A stretch of 64,000 bases of DNA from Bacteroides ihuae (GCF_900104585.1 NZ_FNVX01000005.1:1054001-1118000), one strand, 5' to 3'; numbered from the stretch's first letter, positions 1 through 9,013 are shown. Notes: generated by a model not told the origin, from the sequence alone. Numbers and translations: made by a program.

Positions 1-31
1 CTAAGAATAAACATTGTAAACTAAAAATGTC

Positions 32-919
32 ATGAGAAAAATAAAAGTAGGACTAATTCAACAGTCCAACTCAGCCGATACTCGCAGCAATCTGATGAAT
101 CTGGCGAAGAGCATCCAAACTTGTGCTGCTCAGGGGGCTCAATTGATTGTATTGCAAGAGTTGCATAATTCACTATATTTTTGCCAAACGGAAGATACGA
201 ATCTATTCGATTTAGCAGAAACTATCCCAGGTCCTTCTACCGTATTTTACGCTGAACTGGCTGCCGCAAACAAAGTGGTATTAGTCACTTCTCTGTTTGA
301 AAAGCGCGCCCCTGGGTTGTACCATAATACAGCTGTTGTATTCGATAGTGATGGCAGCACAGCCGGGAAGTACCGCAAAATGCATATTCCTGATGACCCA
401 GCTTACTACGAAAAGTTTTATTTTACCCCCGGAGATATAGGATTTGAGCCCATTGAAACCTCTCTTGGCAAGTTAGGCGTATTGGTTTGCTGGGATCAAT
501 GGTATCCCGAAGCTGCCCGCCTGATGGCACTTAAAGGTGCTGAACTATTGATTTATCCTACTGCTATTGGCTGGGAAAGTACGGATGCTGAAGAAGAAAA
601 ATCTCGCCAACTCAATGCCTGGATTATTTCACAGAGAGCACATGCTGTAGCCAATGGACTGCCTGTGATTTCAGTCAATCGTGTTGGGCATGAACCCGAT
701 CCTTCAGGGCAAACTAATGGCATTCAGTTTTGGGGGAATAGCTTTGTAGCAGGTCCGCAAGGAGAATTGCTGGCACAAGCTACTAATGATACAAATGAAA
801 ATTTAGTTGTAGAAGTAGATTTAGAACGTTCGGAAAACGTCCGTCGTTGGTGGCCTTTCTTGCGAGACAGACGCATTGATGAGTACGGTGGTCTAACTAA
901 GCGTTTTCTAGATTTTTAA
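32..919 (+). CDS. aguB: N-carbamoylputrescine amidase
   Basis: Nitrilase-superfamily hydrolase of 295 aa, the usual length for AguB. It is expected to hydrolyse N-carbamoylputrescine to putrescine, CO2 and ammonia, the last step of the agmatine route to polyamines in the cytoplasm. The catalytic triad is visible: Glu43 in LQELHN, Lys116 in KYRKMHIP and Cys153 in VCWDQWYPE. The start is an ATG at base 32. In this lineage the gene commonly follows aguA (agmatine deiminase), which would lie just left of the window. It converges on proS across a bidirectional terminator. Assignment to AguB rather than another nitrilase rests on the WDQWYPEAAR context. Confidence 0.9.
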   Translation: MRKIKVGLIQQSNSADTRSNLMNLAKSIQTCAAQGAQLIVLQELHNSLYFCQTEDTNLFDLAETIPGPSTVFYAELAAANKVVLVTSLFEKRAPGLYHNTAVVFDSDGSTAGKYRKMHIPDDPAYYEKFYFTPGDIGFEPIETSLGKLGVLVCWDQWYPEAARLMALKGAELLIYPTAIGWESTDAEEEKSRQLNAWIISQRAHAVANGLPVISVNRVGHEPDPSGQTNGIQFWGNSFVAGPQGELLAQATNDTNENLVVEVDLERSENVRRWWPFLRDRRIDEYGGLTKRFLDF

Positions 920-949
920 ATTATAATCCAATCATAATCAATAAAAAAA

Positions 950-1018
950 CAGCACTCTTTAGTGTATTAAGCTCAAATTGTTATGAATAAAGGAGCAGTA
1001 ATACCACAAAGAGTGCTG
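950..1018. terminator. Bidirectional terminator between aguB and proS
   Basis: Imperfect inverted repeat 950-969/999-1018 (17 of 20 matching; the outer 11 bp, CAGCACTCTTT, are perfect). A-rich on the left and T-rich on the right, between convergent genes. Confidence 0.7.
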
Positions 1019-1027
1019 AATTTTTAT

Positions 1028-2509
1028 TTAATAAGCTCGGGCAAATATCACACGACAAACAGATGGTTTGCCTGTAACCATACATTTACCGGGAGTTTTA
1101 TCTCCTTCGAGAGGAATGCAACGAATGGTTGCTTTCGTTTCTTCCTTGATTTTTTCTTCTGTTTCGGGAGTACCGTCCCAGTGAGCCAAGATAAAACCAC
1201 CCTCTTCTATTTTTTCTTTGAATTCATCGTAACTCTCTACAGTGATTGTACGAGAGGTACGATAATCTAATGCTTTCTTATAAATATTGGCCTGAATTTC
1301 TTCCAATAGATTTTGAACATATGTCTCTATTCCTTCACAAGAGATTGTTTCTTTCTCAAGTGTATCTCGGCGCATTACCTCCATCGTATTATTTTCCAAG
1401 TCACGTCCACCCATTACTAAGCGTACAGGGACCCCTTTCAACTCATAATCGGCAAATTTGAATCCCGGACGTTTGTTATCTGAGTTGTCGTATTTCACTG
1501 AGATTCCAAGTTTTTTAAGGCTACTAACAATGCCGGCTACCTTTTCATTTATCTGTGCCAACTGTTCTTCATTCTTATAAATAGGAACGACAACTACCTG
1601 AATAGGCGCCAAATGCGGAGGTAATACCAGCCCGTTATCATCAGAATGAGCCATGATAAGTGCACCAATCAGGCGAGTAGATACTCCCCATGAAGTAGCC
1701 CAAACATACTCCATCTTATTTTCTTTGTTCACAAATTGAACATCGAATGCCTTTGCGAAATTTTGTCCCAAGAAGTGAGACGTACCGCTTTGCAATGCCT
1801 TTCCATCTTGCATCATTGCTTCAATAGTATAGGTGTCAATTGCTCCGGCAAAACGTTCATTGGCCGACTTTACTCCCTTAATAACAGGTACAGCCATATA
1901 TTGCTCAGCAAAATCACCATATATATTAAGCATACGTATTGCTTCCTCTTCTGCTTCCTCACGCGTGGCATGGGCAGTATGTCCCTCTTGCCACAAGAAC
2001 TCAGAAGTACGAAGAAATAGACGCGTACGCATCTCCCACCGCATAACATTAGCCCATTGATTGCATAAGATAGGCAGATCACGATAAGAATTAATCCAGT
2101 TCTTATAGGTGTTCCAAATTATTGTCTCTGAAGTTGGGCGAATAATGAGCTCTTCTTCAAGTTTAGCAGCAGGGTCAACAACCACTTCTTTCCCATCTGC
2201 CGACATTTTCAGGCGATGATGTGTAACCACAGCACACTCTTTGGCAAAACCTTCCACATGTTCTGCTTCGCGACTAAGAAATGACTTCGGAATCAATAAC
2301 GGGAAGTAAGCATTCACATGTCCAGTTTCTTTAAACATATCATCCAGTTGACGTTGAATCTTCTCCCAGATAGCATATCCGTAAGGTTTAATCACCATAC
2401 ATCCACGCACAGCAGACTGTTCAGCCAGATCGGCTTTCACTACCAATTCATTGTACCACTGCGAATAATTTTCGCTGCGTTTGGTCAAATCTTTCAGCTC
2501 TTTTGCCAT
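1028..2509 (-). CDS. proS: Prolyl-tRNA synthetase, archaeal/eukaryotic-like type
   Basis: Class II aminoacyl-tRNA synthetase that charges tRNA-Pro. At 493 aa it is the short form without the inserted editing domain of E. coli-type ProS. Class II motifs are visible: [12 protein letters not shown] sequence (here [26 protein letters not shown]), the RPTSETIIW block and [17 protein letters not shown]-terminal extension ends in ARAY, as in ThrS-like ProRS. I place the start at the ATG at 2509 (MAKELKDL). The frame could run to 2536 only with a TTG codon. A promoter box lies at 2680-2687, giving a leader of about 165 nt with two adjacent hairpins. Confidence 0.95.
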   Translation of the reverse strand: MAKELKDLTKRSENYSQWYNELVVKADLAEQSAVRGCMVIKPYGYAIWEKIQRQLDDMFKETGHVNAYFPLLIPKSFLSREAEHVEGFAKECAVVTHHRLKMSADGKEVVVDPAAKLEEELIIRPTSETIIWNTYKNWINSYRDLPILCNQWANVMRWEMRTRLFLRTSEFLWQEGHTAHATREEAEEEAIRMLNIYGDFAEQYMAVPVIKGVKSANERFAGAIDTYTIEAMMQDGKALQSGTSHFLGQNFAKAFDVQFVNKENKMEYVWATSWGVSTRLIGALIMAHSDDNGLVLPPHLAPIQVVVVPIYKNEEQLAQINEKVAGIVSSLKKLGISVKYDNSDNKRPGFKFADYELKGVPVRLVMGGRDLENNTMEVMRRDTLEKETISCEGIETYVQNLLEEIQANIYKKALDYRTSRTITVESYDEFKEKIEEGGFILAHWDGTPETEEKIKEETKATIRCIPLEGDKTPGKCMVTGKPSVCRVIFARAY

Positions 2510-2616
2510 TTTATTGCTATTATTTATTTCATTCAAGGGCTCAAAACAACCTTCTATTTAGTCAAGGTACTTTGATTTTATTTTACCCTAATTATTTCAA
2601 TCTACCAGCACATAAA

Positions 2617-2649
2617 CTTTTTGTTTCAAAAAGAAAGTTCTATAACTTT
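2617..2649 (-). promoter_or_regulatory. Two adjacent hairpins in the proS leader
   Basis: Perfect stem CTTTTTG/CAAAAAG (2617-2623/2627-2633), immediately followed by AAAGTT/AACTTT (2634-2639/2644-2649). Both lie between the proS promoter box and its start codon. Function unknown. Confidence 0.35.
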
Positions 2650-2679
2650 AAGGCAGCATTGAAACTCATTTTGTGAGTG

Positions 2680-2687
2680 CAAAAGTA
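2680..2687 (-). promoter_or_regulatory. -7 box, probable proS promoter
   Basis: Reads TACTTTTG on the minus strand, a perfect match to the Bacteroidetes TAnnTTTG box. It lies about 170 bases upstream of proS and downstream of the yccF stop. Confidence 0.55.
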
Positions 2688-2746
2688 GTAAAAAAGAGAA
2701 ATCTATGCAATCAAAATGACTATTTTTTGTAGATAATATAAGACTG

Positions 2747-3121
2747 TTATTTATTAACGACCTCTTTGCCAAAAGGGGTAAGAGCCAAACTTGCCAGTTT
2801 AAAATGTTGCAAACCAAAAGGAATTCCTATAACAGTTACGCACAAAATAAAACCGAACACTAAATGAGTAAGACTAATCCAAAACCCTCCTAGAAAGAGC
2901 CATAAGATATTCATCAATATGCTAAGGCAACCGCCCGAGTGAGGAACTGTTATTACTTCCTTTCCAAATGGAGAAAGTGCCAAAAAGGCAAGTTTCATTG
3001 TTTGTAAACCGAAAGGAATACCGATAATGGTAATCATCATCAAAAGGCTGGAAATTAAATACTCCAAACAAGTAAAAATGCCACCAAGAAGGAGCCATAA
3101 AAGATTCATTAGTACATTCAT
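2747..3121 (-). CDS. YccF-domain inner-membrane protein
   Basis: Small hydrophobic protein of 124 aa with two copies of the YccF (DUF307) unit. Each starts with a MNxLWLxLGG segment and ends with an IGIPFGLQ...PFGKEV segment (about residues 5-58 and 65-122). Four or so membrane segments are expected. The family's function is not established. It lies 26 bp downstream of the symporter gene on the same strand and may share its transcript. The ATG at 3121 is used; a second ATG four codons in is also possible. Confidence 0.85.
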   Translation of the reverse strand: MNVLMNLLWLLLGGIFTCLEYLISSLLMMITIIGIPFGLQTMKLAFLALSPFGKEVITVPHSGGCLSILMNILWLFLGGFWISLTHLVFGFILCVTVIGIPFGLQHFKLASLALTPFGKEVVNK

Positions 3122-3147
3122 GTCCTGAAAACGAATAATATAATTTA

Positions 3148-4416
3148 TTATTTATCAATAATTGCAGCTACTGTAGCATCACCTGTCACATTAACCGATG
3201 TGCGTAACATGTCGAGAGGCCTGTCTACTCCAAGAATCAAAGCCAAACCTTCGGCTGGAATACCCACGGAGGAAAGCACCATAGTAAGTATTACATAACT
3301 CCCTCCGGGAATTGCAGGCGTTCCTATAGAAGATATAGTAGTCAGGAGAACAATGGAAATCATTTCCATCCAACCAAGATGAATGCCCATCACCTGAGCT
3401 ATAAAAACGACAGCAATGGTTTGATAACAACTTGTTCCATCCATATTTATGGTAGTACCCACAGGTAAAACGAAAGATGTTATCTCTTTTGAAATAGCAA
3501 GTTCTTTTTCGGCTGTTTCCATATTAAGTGGCAACGTAGCAGCACTCGAGCTAGTGGTGAAAGCTAGTAATTGCACTGGATACATCGCTTTAATAAACTT
3601 TCCAACCGGTATTTTGGTAAAAAAATGAACGAGTGAAGGGTAGAAAATAAAAATTAAGATAAACAACCCCAATGCGACTGTACCCGCATACATAACCAAT
3701 GCTGCGAAGATAGATAAGCCGCCCGAATTATCTACTACCATGGCAGCCATCAAAGCAAACACTCCGTAAGGAGCAAAGCGGATGATATAGTCAACCATAG
3801 TTAATATGATGTCATATAGCGAATCGAAAACTTTTAAAACAGGTTTTGTCTTTTCTTTGGGAATGCTAATGGCTGCCACGCCAAAAAAGATTGCGAAAAA
3901 AATTACTTGCAACATTTTACCATTGTCGCTTGCAGCATTGACCAAATTATCCGGGATAATATCATCAATAAAGGAGAGAGGCCCTTGCTCTTGGGTCGAT
4001 TGCGCTGCAGCTTTTTTTTCTTCAACAATACTGTGATAATTCTGCTTCATTTCATTAGCCTTTGCAGTATCCACATAGCTTCCTGGGCGAATAATCAACA
4101 CCAAAAATAGACCTAAAATGATAGATGATACGGTAGTGACCAAATAAAGCATTATAGCTTTCAGTCCTATCTTCGAGAAACGCCCAATATCTTCCAATCC
4201 TGTTACTCCTTTTACTAGTGATACAAAAACTAGTGGCACTGCAACCAGTTGCAACATTTTAATAAATACTTTCCCCCATGGTTTTACCCAAAACTGAATG
4301 AAAGTTTCACCACCAATAGATACCGCAATAATGCCAGCTATTATTCCTAGAACCAAGCCTAATAAAATACGTAGATACAATGGTATAGAGAATTTTCTCC
4401 TATTTGATATATTCAT
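3148..4416 (-). CDS. Dicarboxylate/amino acid:cation symporter (DAACS family)
   Basis: Integral membrane transporter of 422 aa, the usual length for GltP/GltT/DctA-type carriers that take up glutamate, aspartate or C4-dicarboxylates with H+ or Na+. Family landmarks seen: a serine-rich hairpin loop (TTSSSAATLPLNM), the NMDGTS motif of TM7, and the C-terminal IPGGSYVILTMVL and RPLDMLRTSVNVTGDATVA segments. The substrate cannot be fixed from sequence. An about 40-residue hydrophilic stretch (KANEMKQNYHSIVEEKK) lies in an external loop. The upstream region has two candidate promoter boxes. Confidence 0.92.
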   Translation of the reverse strand: MNISNRRKFSIPLYLRILLGLVLGIIAGIIAVSIGGETFIQFWVKPWGKVFIKMLQLVAVPLVFVSLVKGVTGLEDIGRFSKIGLKAIMLYLVTTVSSIILGLFLVLIIRPGSYVDTAKANEMKQNYHSIVEEKKAAAQSTQEQGPLSFIDDIIPDNLVNAASDNGKMLQVIFFAIFFGVAAISIPKEKTKPVLKVFDSLYDIILTMVDYIIRFAPYGVFALMAAMVVDNSGGLSIFAALVMYAGTVALGLFILIFIFYPSLVHFFTKIPVGKFIKAMYPVQLLAFTTSSSAATLPLNMETAEKELAISKEITSFVLPVGTTINMDGTSCYQTIAVVFIAQVMGIHLGWMEMISIVLLTTISSIGTPAIPGGSYVILTMVLSSVGIPAEGLALILGVDRPLDMLRTSVNVTGDATVAAIIDK

Positions 4417-4448
4417 AGATGTATTTTAATCTTTTGTCTACCTAAAAG

Positions 4449-4469
4449 CAAATTTAAGCAACAAATATA
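4449..4469 (-). promoter_or_regulatory. Two -7 boxes upstream of the symporter gene
   Basis: Minus-strand TAAATTTG (4449-4456) and TATATTTG (4462-4469), both matching TAnnTTTG, 33-53 bases upstream of the ATG. Confidence 0.45.
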
Positions 4470-4523
4470 GCTAATTTTAAGTTAAACACAAGAACATCGA
4501 TTAAATATATGATAAATAAATAA

Positions 4524-4612
4524 CTCATCATATATGCTTTTTCAAATTGATGAGATAAAAACAGACCTGTCTTATTTAGTTAATTTTTAACTAAATAAAA
4601 ATATTTAGTTAA
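4524..4612. repeat. Cluster of inverted repeats (possible operator)
   Basis: CTCATCA/TGATGAG at 4524-4530/4548-4554. Next is a perfect 12-bp hairpin, TTATTTAGTTAA with its complement, at 4572-4583/4587-4598 (3-base loop). A third direct copy of TATTTAGTTAA sits at 4602-4612. Very AT-rich. Three half-sites of one sequence suggest a protein-binding site, unproven. Confidence 0.4.
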
Positions 4613-4740
4613 TGATCTAACATTATAAATTAAACCTTGTTATAATTTCTATGAAGAGACCTCTATTATTTGGAATTATCCCTATAATATGTACTTTTAC
4701 ATAAGTTTTTTTTCATAAGATTAGATTTTAAGATTAACAT

Positions 4741-4774
4741 ATAAATAAGCTGCTCGTGAGAGTAGCTTATTTAT
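4741..4774. terminator. Strong orphan hairpin
   Basis: 15-bp stem with one G/T mispair (4741-4755/4760-4774; loop GTGA), centre AAATAAGCTGCTC, followed by an AT-rich run. It has the form of an intrinsic terminator, but no recognised gene ends here. A 17-codon frame (4651-4704) lies just upstream. Confidence 0.45.
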
Positions 4775-4800
4775 TTATATAATATAAGCATATATATATT

Positions 4801-4941
4801 ATGATTCAAACCACAAGCATATATTCTTTTGAAGTTGAGATAATAAGTTCTTCTTTTTTTACTGACAAGAACTCATTATATTCAAGTCATAGCTTCAGCA
4901 CATTAGAAGAATTTATTCGCCTCTTACAGAGGCCCAAATAG
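4801..4941 (+). CDS. Possible small protein of 46 aa, unrecognised
   Basis: ATG at 4801 opens a 46-codon frame ending in TAG at 4939-4941, in a 680-base stretch otherwise without genes. The peptide starts MIQTTSIYSFEVEI and ends LEEFIRLLQRPK. It has no membrane segment, motif or ribosome-binding site that I recognise, and two more in-frame stops follow closely. It may be chance or the relic of a longer gene. The surrounding stretch (4417-5096) holds only hairpins and promoter boxes. Confidence 0.15.
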   Translation: MIQTTSIYSFEVEIISSSFFTDKNSLYSSHSFSTLEEFIRLLQRPK

Positions 4942-5096
4942 TCGATTTAGCCTCTTGATAAATGTTTGAGAAGTAAAATCTTGTGCGATAGCTAGACTCA
5001 TTTTATTTTGAACAATAAATCTCTTTCAAGTGTTTATTTAAATAAGATTAAAAAATTAAGTAAAATCATCAATATCTCTTTTTTAGAGCAGAATGA

Positions 5097-5846
5097 ATGA
5101 AATCTTTGCGCATGAAAAAAATAATATCATACCCACTATCAGCAATTTATTATCTCCTATTTTCTTGTTCATTGCTAATATTTCATCCCATCCAGTGGCT
5201 ATGCTTCAATTTATTCGGATATAATGCACACAAAAAGAGTGTCGATATTTTGAATTTTTTCTTGGTAGCCAACACCTATATATTGGGAACAACTTATAAA
5301 ATAGAGAACCTTAATTTGTTACCACAAGGCGTTCCACTGATTATCTCGGCTAATCACCAAAGTTTGTACGATATACCTGCGATTATATGGTTTATGCGTA
5401 AAGTTCATCCCAAGTTCATCAGTAAGAAAGAATTAGCAAAAGGCATCCCTAGTATCTCGTATAACCTGAATCATGGAGGATCAGCAGTTATCGACCGTAA
5501 AGATCCGAAGCAGAGCCTGCCTGCCATTAAACGAATAGCCGAATATGTTGAATCGAATAAGCGATCAGTGGTCATATTCCCCGAAGGCACTAGAAGTAAA
5601 ACTGGCATCCCGAGAGCTTTTGCCGAAAATGGATTGAAGATATTATGCAAATATGCACCTTCAGCCTATATGGTTCCGCTAACTATAAATAATTCCTGGA
5701 AAATGACAAAATGGGGATCTTTTCCTCTAGGTTTAGGAAATAAACTCACTTTTACAATCCACTCTTCTTTTGCAATAACAGGTATGCCGTTTTCTGAGAT
5801 TTTTGAAAAAACAGAGAAAACAGTAATAGAAAGAATAAATAGCTAA
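5097..5846 (+). CDS. plsC: 1-acyl-sn-glycerol-3-phosphate acyltransferase
   Basis: PlsC-family acyltransferase of 249 aa, predicted to acylate lysophosphatidic acid to phosphatidic acid at the inner membrane. Motif I NHQSLYD (catalytic His87 and Asp92) and motif III FPEGTRS (161-167) are present. An N-terminal hydrophobic anchor covers about residues 10-35. ATG at 5097 is used; the ATG at 5112 (MKKIISYP) is a reasonable alternative. It sits 105 bp before an acyl-ACP desaturase gene on the same strand, which suggests a joint role in membrane lipid composition. A LPLAT/AGPAT paralogue with another acceptor cannot be excluded. Confidence 0.88.
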   Translation: MKSLRMKKIISYPLSAIYYLLFSCSLLIFHPIQWLCFNLFGYNAHKKSVDILNFFLVANTYILGTTYKIENLNLLPQGVPLIISANHQSLYDIPAIIWFMRKVHPKFISKKELAKGIPSISYNLNHGGSAVIDRKDPKQSLPAIKRIAEYVESNKRSVVIFPEGTRSKTGIPRAFAENGLKILCKYAPSAYMVPLTINNSWKMTKWGSFPLGLGNKLTFTIHSSFAITGMPFSEIFEKTEKTVIERINS

Positions 5847-5951
5847 AAAACCTATTTCATATATTATTAGCCCACAGCTAAAACACCAAGCACGTTTTAG
5901 TCATTAGCTGATATTTTTCCAGTAAATCATTCACAATAAAAATTATTCCTA

Positions 5952-6947
5952 ATGCCTATAAAAAATGTCCGTTTAGAAGTGATGCACTTCTTAGAACAGA
6001 ATATAGATGGTTTCATAAACCAATATTTAATTCCCGTTGAAAAAATATGGCAACCTACTGATTTCTTACCCAATTCGCAGGAAGACACTTTCCTGGAAGA
6101 CGTAAGAGAGTTACGAGAACTAGCTAAAGAATTACCATATGATTTCTGGGTGGTGTTGGTAGGTGATACAATTACTGAAGAAGCCTTGCCAACCTATGAG
6201 TCATGGTTAATGGAAGTAGAAGGAATAGACAATGTAGATGGTGAATCTCGTAATGGTTGGTCTAAGTGGATCAGGCATTGGACAGGAGAAGAAAATCGCC
6301 ATGGGGATCTACTCAATAAATACCTCTACCTTTCAGGAAGAGTGAATATGAAAGAAGTAGAACGAACAACGCAATACCTCATAAATGACGGCTTTGATAT
6401 TGGTACAGGACGCGACCCATATAAGAACTTCATTTATACTAGCTTTCAGGAACTAGCTACGTTTGTATCCCACAATGGTATAGCCGAACTGGCAAAAAAA
6501 AGTGGCAATGAGAAGTTAACGCGTATTTGCAAACGAATTGCAGGGGACGAAATGAGACACCATCACGCATATAGTGAATTTGTAAGTCGGATTTTTGAAG
6601 TGGACCCTAGTGAGATGATGCTTGCCTTCAGTTATATGATGAAACAAAAAATTGTTATGCCTGCTCACTTTCTGAGAGAGTCTGGACAGAAAATTAGTAG
6701 TGCTTTCGAACAATTTTCCAATTCAGCTCAACGTATCGGCGTATATACAACCAGTGATTATATTGATATAATGCAAAAATTGATAGAAAAATGGAAAATA
6801 GACAAAGTATCAAATCTAACTGATGAAGCTGAGCGTGCCAGAGATTACCTCATGAAACTACCTGCCCGCATGGCAAAAATATCAGAAAGGTTGATTATTC
6901 CTCCCGAACCATATATTTTTAAATGGGTGGTACCTGCAACTAAATAA
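5952..6947 (+). CDS. Acyl-ACP desaturase, plant plastid type
   Basis: Soluble ferritin-like di-iron enzyme of 331 aa that would insert a cis double bond into acyl-ACP using O2 and reduced ferredoxin. All six iron ligands of the plant stearoyl-ACP delta-9 desaturase can be placed at a constant offset: Glu76 (EEALPTYE), Glu114 and His117 (EENRHG), Glu167 (SFQE), Glu200 and His203 (DEMRHH). Long stretches such as HGDLLNKYLYLSGRV closely resemble the castor enzyme from memory. It follows plsC and converges on a nitronate monooxygenase gene. The double-bond position cannot be read from sequence. Confidence 0.9.
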   Translation: MPIKNVRLEVMHFLEQNIDGFINQYLIPVEKIWQPTDFLPNSQEDTFLEDVRELRELAKELPYDFWVVLVGDTITEEALPTYESWLMEVEGIDNVDGESRNGWSKWIRHWTGEENRHGDLLNKYLYLSGRVNMKEVERTTQYLINDGFDIGTGRDPYKNFIYTSFQELATFVSHNGIAELAKKSGNEKLTRICKRIAGDEMRHHHAYSEFVSRIFEVDPSEMMLAFSYMMKQKIVMPAHFLRESGQKISSAFEQFSNSAQRIGVYTTSDYIDIMQKLIEKWKIDKVSNLTDEAERARDYLMKLPARMAKISERLIIPPEPYIFKWVVPATK

Positions 6948-7026
6948 TGAGTTGCTTAAGGTATTTTACTAATAATTGAAAAATCTAATTTACTTGTGTT
7001 CGGCAAGAATAGCCTAATAAAAAAAC

Positions 7027-7059
7027 AAGCGGGAATCTCTCTGAAAGAAATTCCCGCTT
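7027..7059. terminator. Bidirectional terminator
   Basis: Perfect 10-bp inverted repeat AAGCGGGAAT/ATTCCCGCTT (7027-7036/7050-7059), A-rich before and T-rich after, between the convergent desaturase and monooxygenase genes. Confidence 0.8.
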
Positions 7060-7080
7060 ATTTATATATAAATGAAAGCC

Positions 7081-8166
7081 TTATTTATTCCTAAAGAATA
7101 ATTCTTTTTCTTTCCACTCTTTCATTAGACCAGATATAGTCTCTTTTACGCTCATAATCTGAGTCGCTCTATAGGCATTGGCCCCTGCAAAGGCGTAGCC
7201 ATTATTGAAATTACCTTTGAAGGCGCTGTAAAGAGCTAACATGATACAATATGGACTTTTAGAGATGTCACACGTTTTGATGCAATGAAAAGGGCAAGTT
7301 TTTGGCTGCTTAATACCTTCTCTAACTTGCTGAATAAAAGAGCTCAAAATAGCACGACCTGGCATACCGACCGGACTCTTAATAATCTCAATATCTATTT
7401 CCTTTGCATTAAGATATTGCTCCTTAAAGGCGTAAGAGGCATCACATTCATCGGTAGTAACAAATTTAGTCCCTAGCTGTACGCCCGAAGCTCCAAGTTG
7501 CATCATACGGTAAATATCTGCACCTGTATAAATCCCTCCTGCTGCTATAACAGGTATTTTCTTATTGTATTTCTCTTCAAATAAAGATACTTCAGCAACT
7601 ACTTGAGGCAGAATTGCTTCCAAAGAGAAGCGCTCATCTGTAATCTGATTTTCCTTGAATCCAAGGTGACCGCCTGCCTTAGGACCTTCTACAACAACAG
7701 CATCTGGTAAATAGTTATAATGACTCATCCATTTCTCGCAGATAATTCTTACTGCTCGAGCGGAAGACACAATAGGCACAAGCTTTGTAGTACTATCCTT
7801 TTCCAAATAACTGGGTAAATCGAGTGGAAGACCTGCTCCACTGAATATAATATCTACTTTCTCTGCAATAGCTATTCTTGCCATGTCGGCAAAGTTTGTC
7901 ATAGCAACCATTACATTGACTCCAATAATTCCTTTTCCTTTTTTACGCGCTTTTCTAATCTCTTCTTTGAGGCCCAAGATACTAGCTTCAAGAAAATTAG
8001 CAGATAGCTTATTGTATAAAAGTCCTAAACCCGCACTGGAAATAACCCCAATACCACCTTCATTGGCTACAGCCGATGCCAAGCCAGATAAAGAGACGCC
8101 AACACCCATTCCACCTTGAATAATAGGGATACGAGCCTTTAGATCTCCAATAGTCAATATTTTCAT
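7081..8166 (-). CDS. Nitronate monooxygenase / FMN-dependent 2-nitropropane dioxygenase family
   Basis: TIM-barrel flavoprotein of 361 aa. Family features seen: the N-terminal PIIQGGMGVGVS phosphate/FMN loop, EGPKAGGHLGF with the conserved active-site His region, and AAGGIYTGADIYRMMQLGASGVQLGTKF for FMN phosphate binding. A C-terminal cysteine cluster (CPFHCIKTCD) is unusual for classical nitronate monooxygenases but occurs in this long Bacteroidetes form. Members oxidise nitronates; related FabK proteins are enoyl-ACP reductases. The neighbouring lipid genes make a FabK-like role worth keeping open, though the FabK neighbourhood (fab operon) is absent. Confidence 0.85.
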   Translation of the reverse strand: MKILTIGDLKARIPIIQGGMGVGVSLSGLASAVANEGGIGVISSAGLGLLYNKLSANFLEASILGLKEEIRKARKKGKGIIGVNVMVAMTNFADMARIAIAEKVDIIFSGAGLPLDLPSYLEKDSTTKLVPIVSSARAVRIICEKWMSHYNYLPDAVVVEGPKAGGHLGFKENQITDERFSLEAILPQVVAEVSLFEEKYNKKIPVIAAGGIYTGADIYRMMQLGASGVQLGTKFVTTDECDASYAFKEQYLNAKEIDIEIIKSPVGMPGRAILSSFIQQVREGIKQPKTCPFHCIKTCDISKSPYCIMLALYSAFKGNFNNGYAFAGANAYRATQIMSVKETISGLMKEWKEKELFFRNK

Positions 8167-8305
8167 TTATAATATTATTAAATACGGGTGTAAAGGTAGT
8201 ACATTATAATGCAGAAATAGATAGATGATAGCAATTAAAATAAGTTATAAGATATTCTCGCCTGTACTATTCTGCTTTTGGTATGTAAATTAGTCTCAAT
8301 TACTC

Positions 8306-8313
8306 TATATTTG
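8306..8313 (+). promoter_or_regulatory. -7 box, YiiX-like gene
   Basis: TATATTTG, a perfect TAnnTTTG match, 47 bases before the ATG at 8361. Confidence 0.5.
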
Positions 8314-8360
8314 CACCCAAAATCACAATCGTTCATTAAAAAATCAATTCACTACTGCGT

Positions 8361-8993
8361 ATGAAGCTATTATTCATCACCCTCTTTTACTTTCTATATC
8401 CGGGAGCAGATCACTTCAAATTACAGAATGGCGATCTAATCTTTCAAGAATCTTGTAATAGTACGATTGGCAATGCCATTAAAAACGTAACATCTGGTGC
8501 AGAAAACTATCATTTTACGCATGTAGGCATGATTTATATCAAAGAGAACGATAGCATTTTTGTGATTGAAGCAACTCATCCAAGAGTGAAAATCACTCCT
8601 CTATCCGAATATCTATATCCGGCAGATGAAAAGAAGTGCTATCCGAAGTCAGTTGTGGGTAGATTAAAGACAGAATATCAACATTGCATCCCTAAAGCGC
8701 TAGAAGAGGCACTGACATTAGTGGGCAAAGAGTATGATTATAGCTATGACTTGAAAAACAACAAATATTATTGTTCAGAATTGATCTATCTTATATTATT
8801 GAAAGCTAATAATGGAATTCCGGTGTTCCCTCTCAATGAAATGACCTTTAAATCGAAAAGAACAAAAGAGTTTTTGCCTGAGTGGGTAGATTATTTTAAG
8901 AAGCAGGGTATAGCTATCCCTGAAGGGGAGCCAGGCATCAATCCGGGAGCTATGTCAAAAGCAAATGTGATAGAAATTGTGCATTATTACTAA
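8361..8993 (+). CDS. YiiX-like permuted papain/NlpC-P60-fold amidase, exported
   Basis: Protein of 210 aa with a short N-terminal signal sequence (MKLLFITLFYFLYPGA). The body matches the YiiX/YebB group (DUF830) of circularly permuted NlpC/P60 enzymes: NGDLIFQ at the start of the fold, the His of FTHVGMIY, and the nucleophilic Cys of YYCSELIYL near the end. Such enzymes cleave amide or ester bonds in cell-wall peptides or lipids; the substrate is unknown. It is a single gene with its own promoter, between a divergent monooxygenase gene and convergent galE. Confidence 0.8.
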   Translation: MKLLFITLFYFLYPGADHFKLQNGDLIFQESCNSTIGNAIKNVTSGAENYHFTHVGMIYIKENDSIFVIEATHPRVKITPLSEYLYPADEKKCYPKSVVGRLKTEYQHCIPKALEEALTLVGKEYDYSYDLKNNKYYCSELIYLILLKANNGIPVFPLNEMTFKSKRTKEFLPEWVDYFKKQGIAIPEGEPGINPGAMSKANVIEIVHYY

Positions 8994-9013
8994 TTTTCAG
9001 TAGTAAGAAAAGA

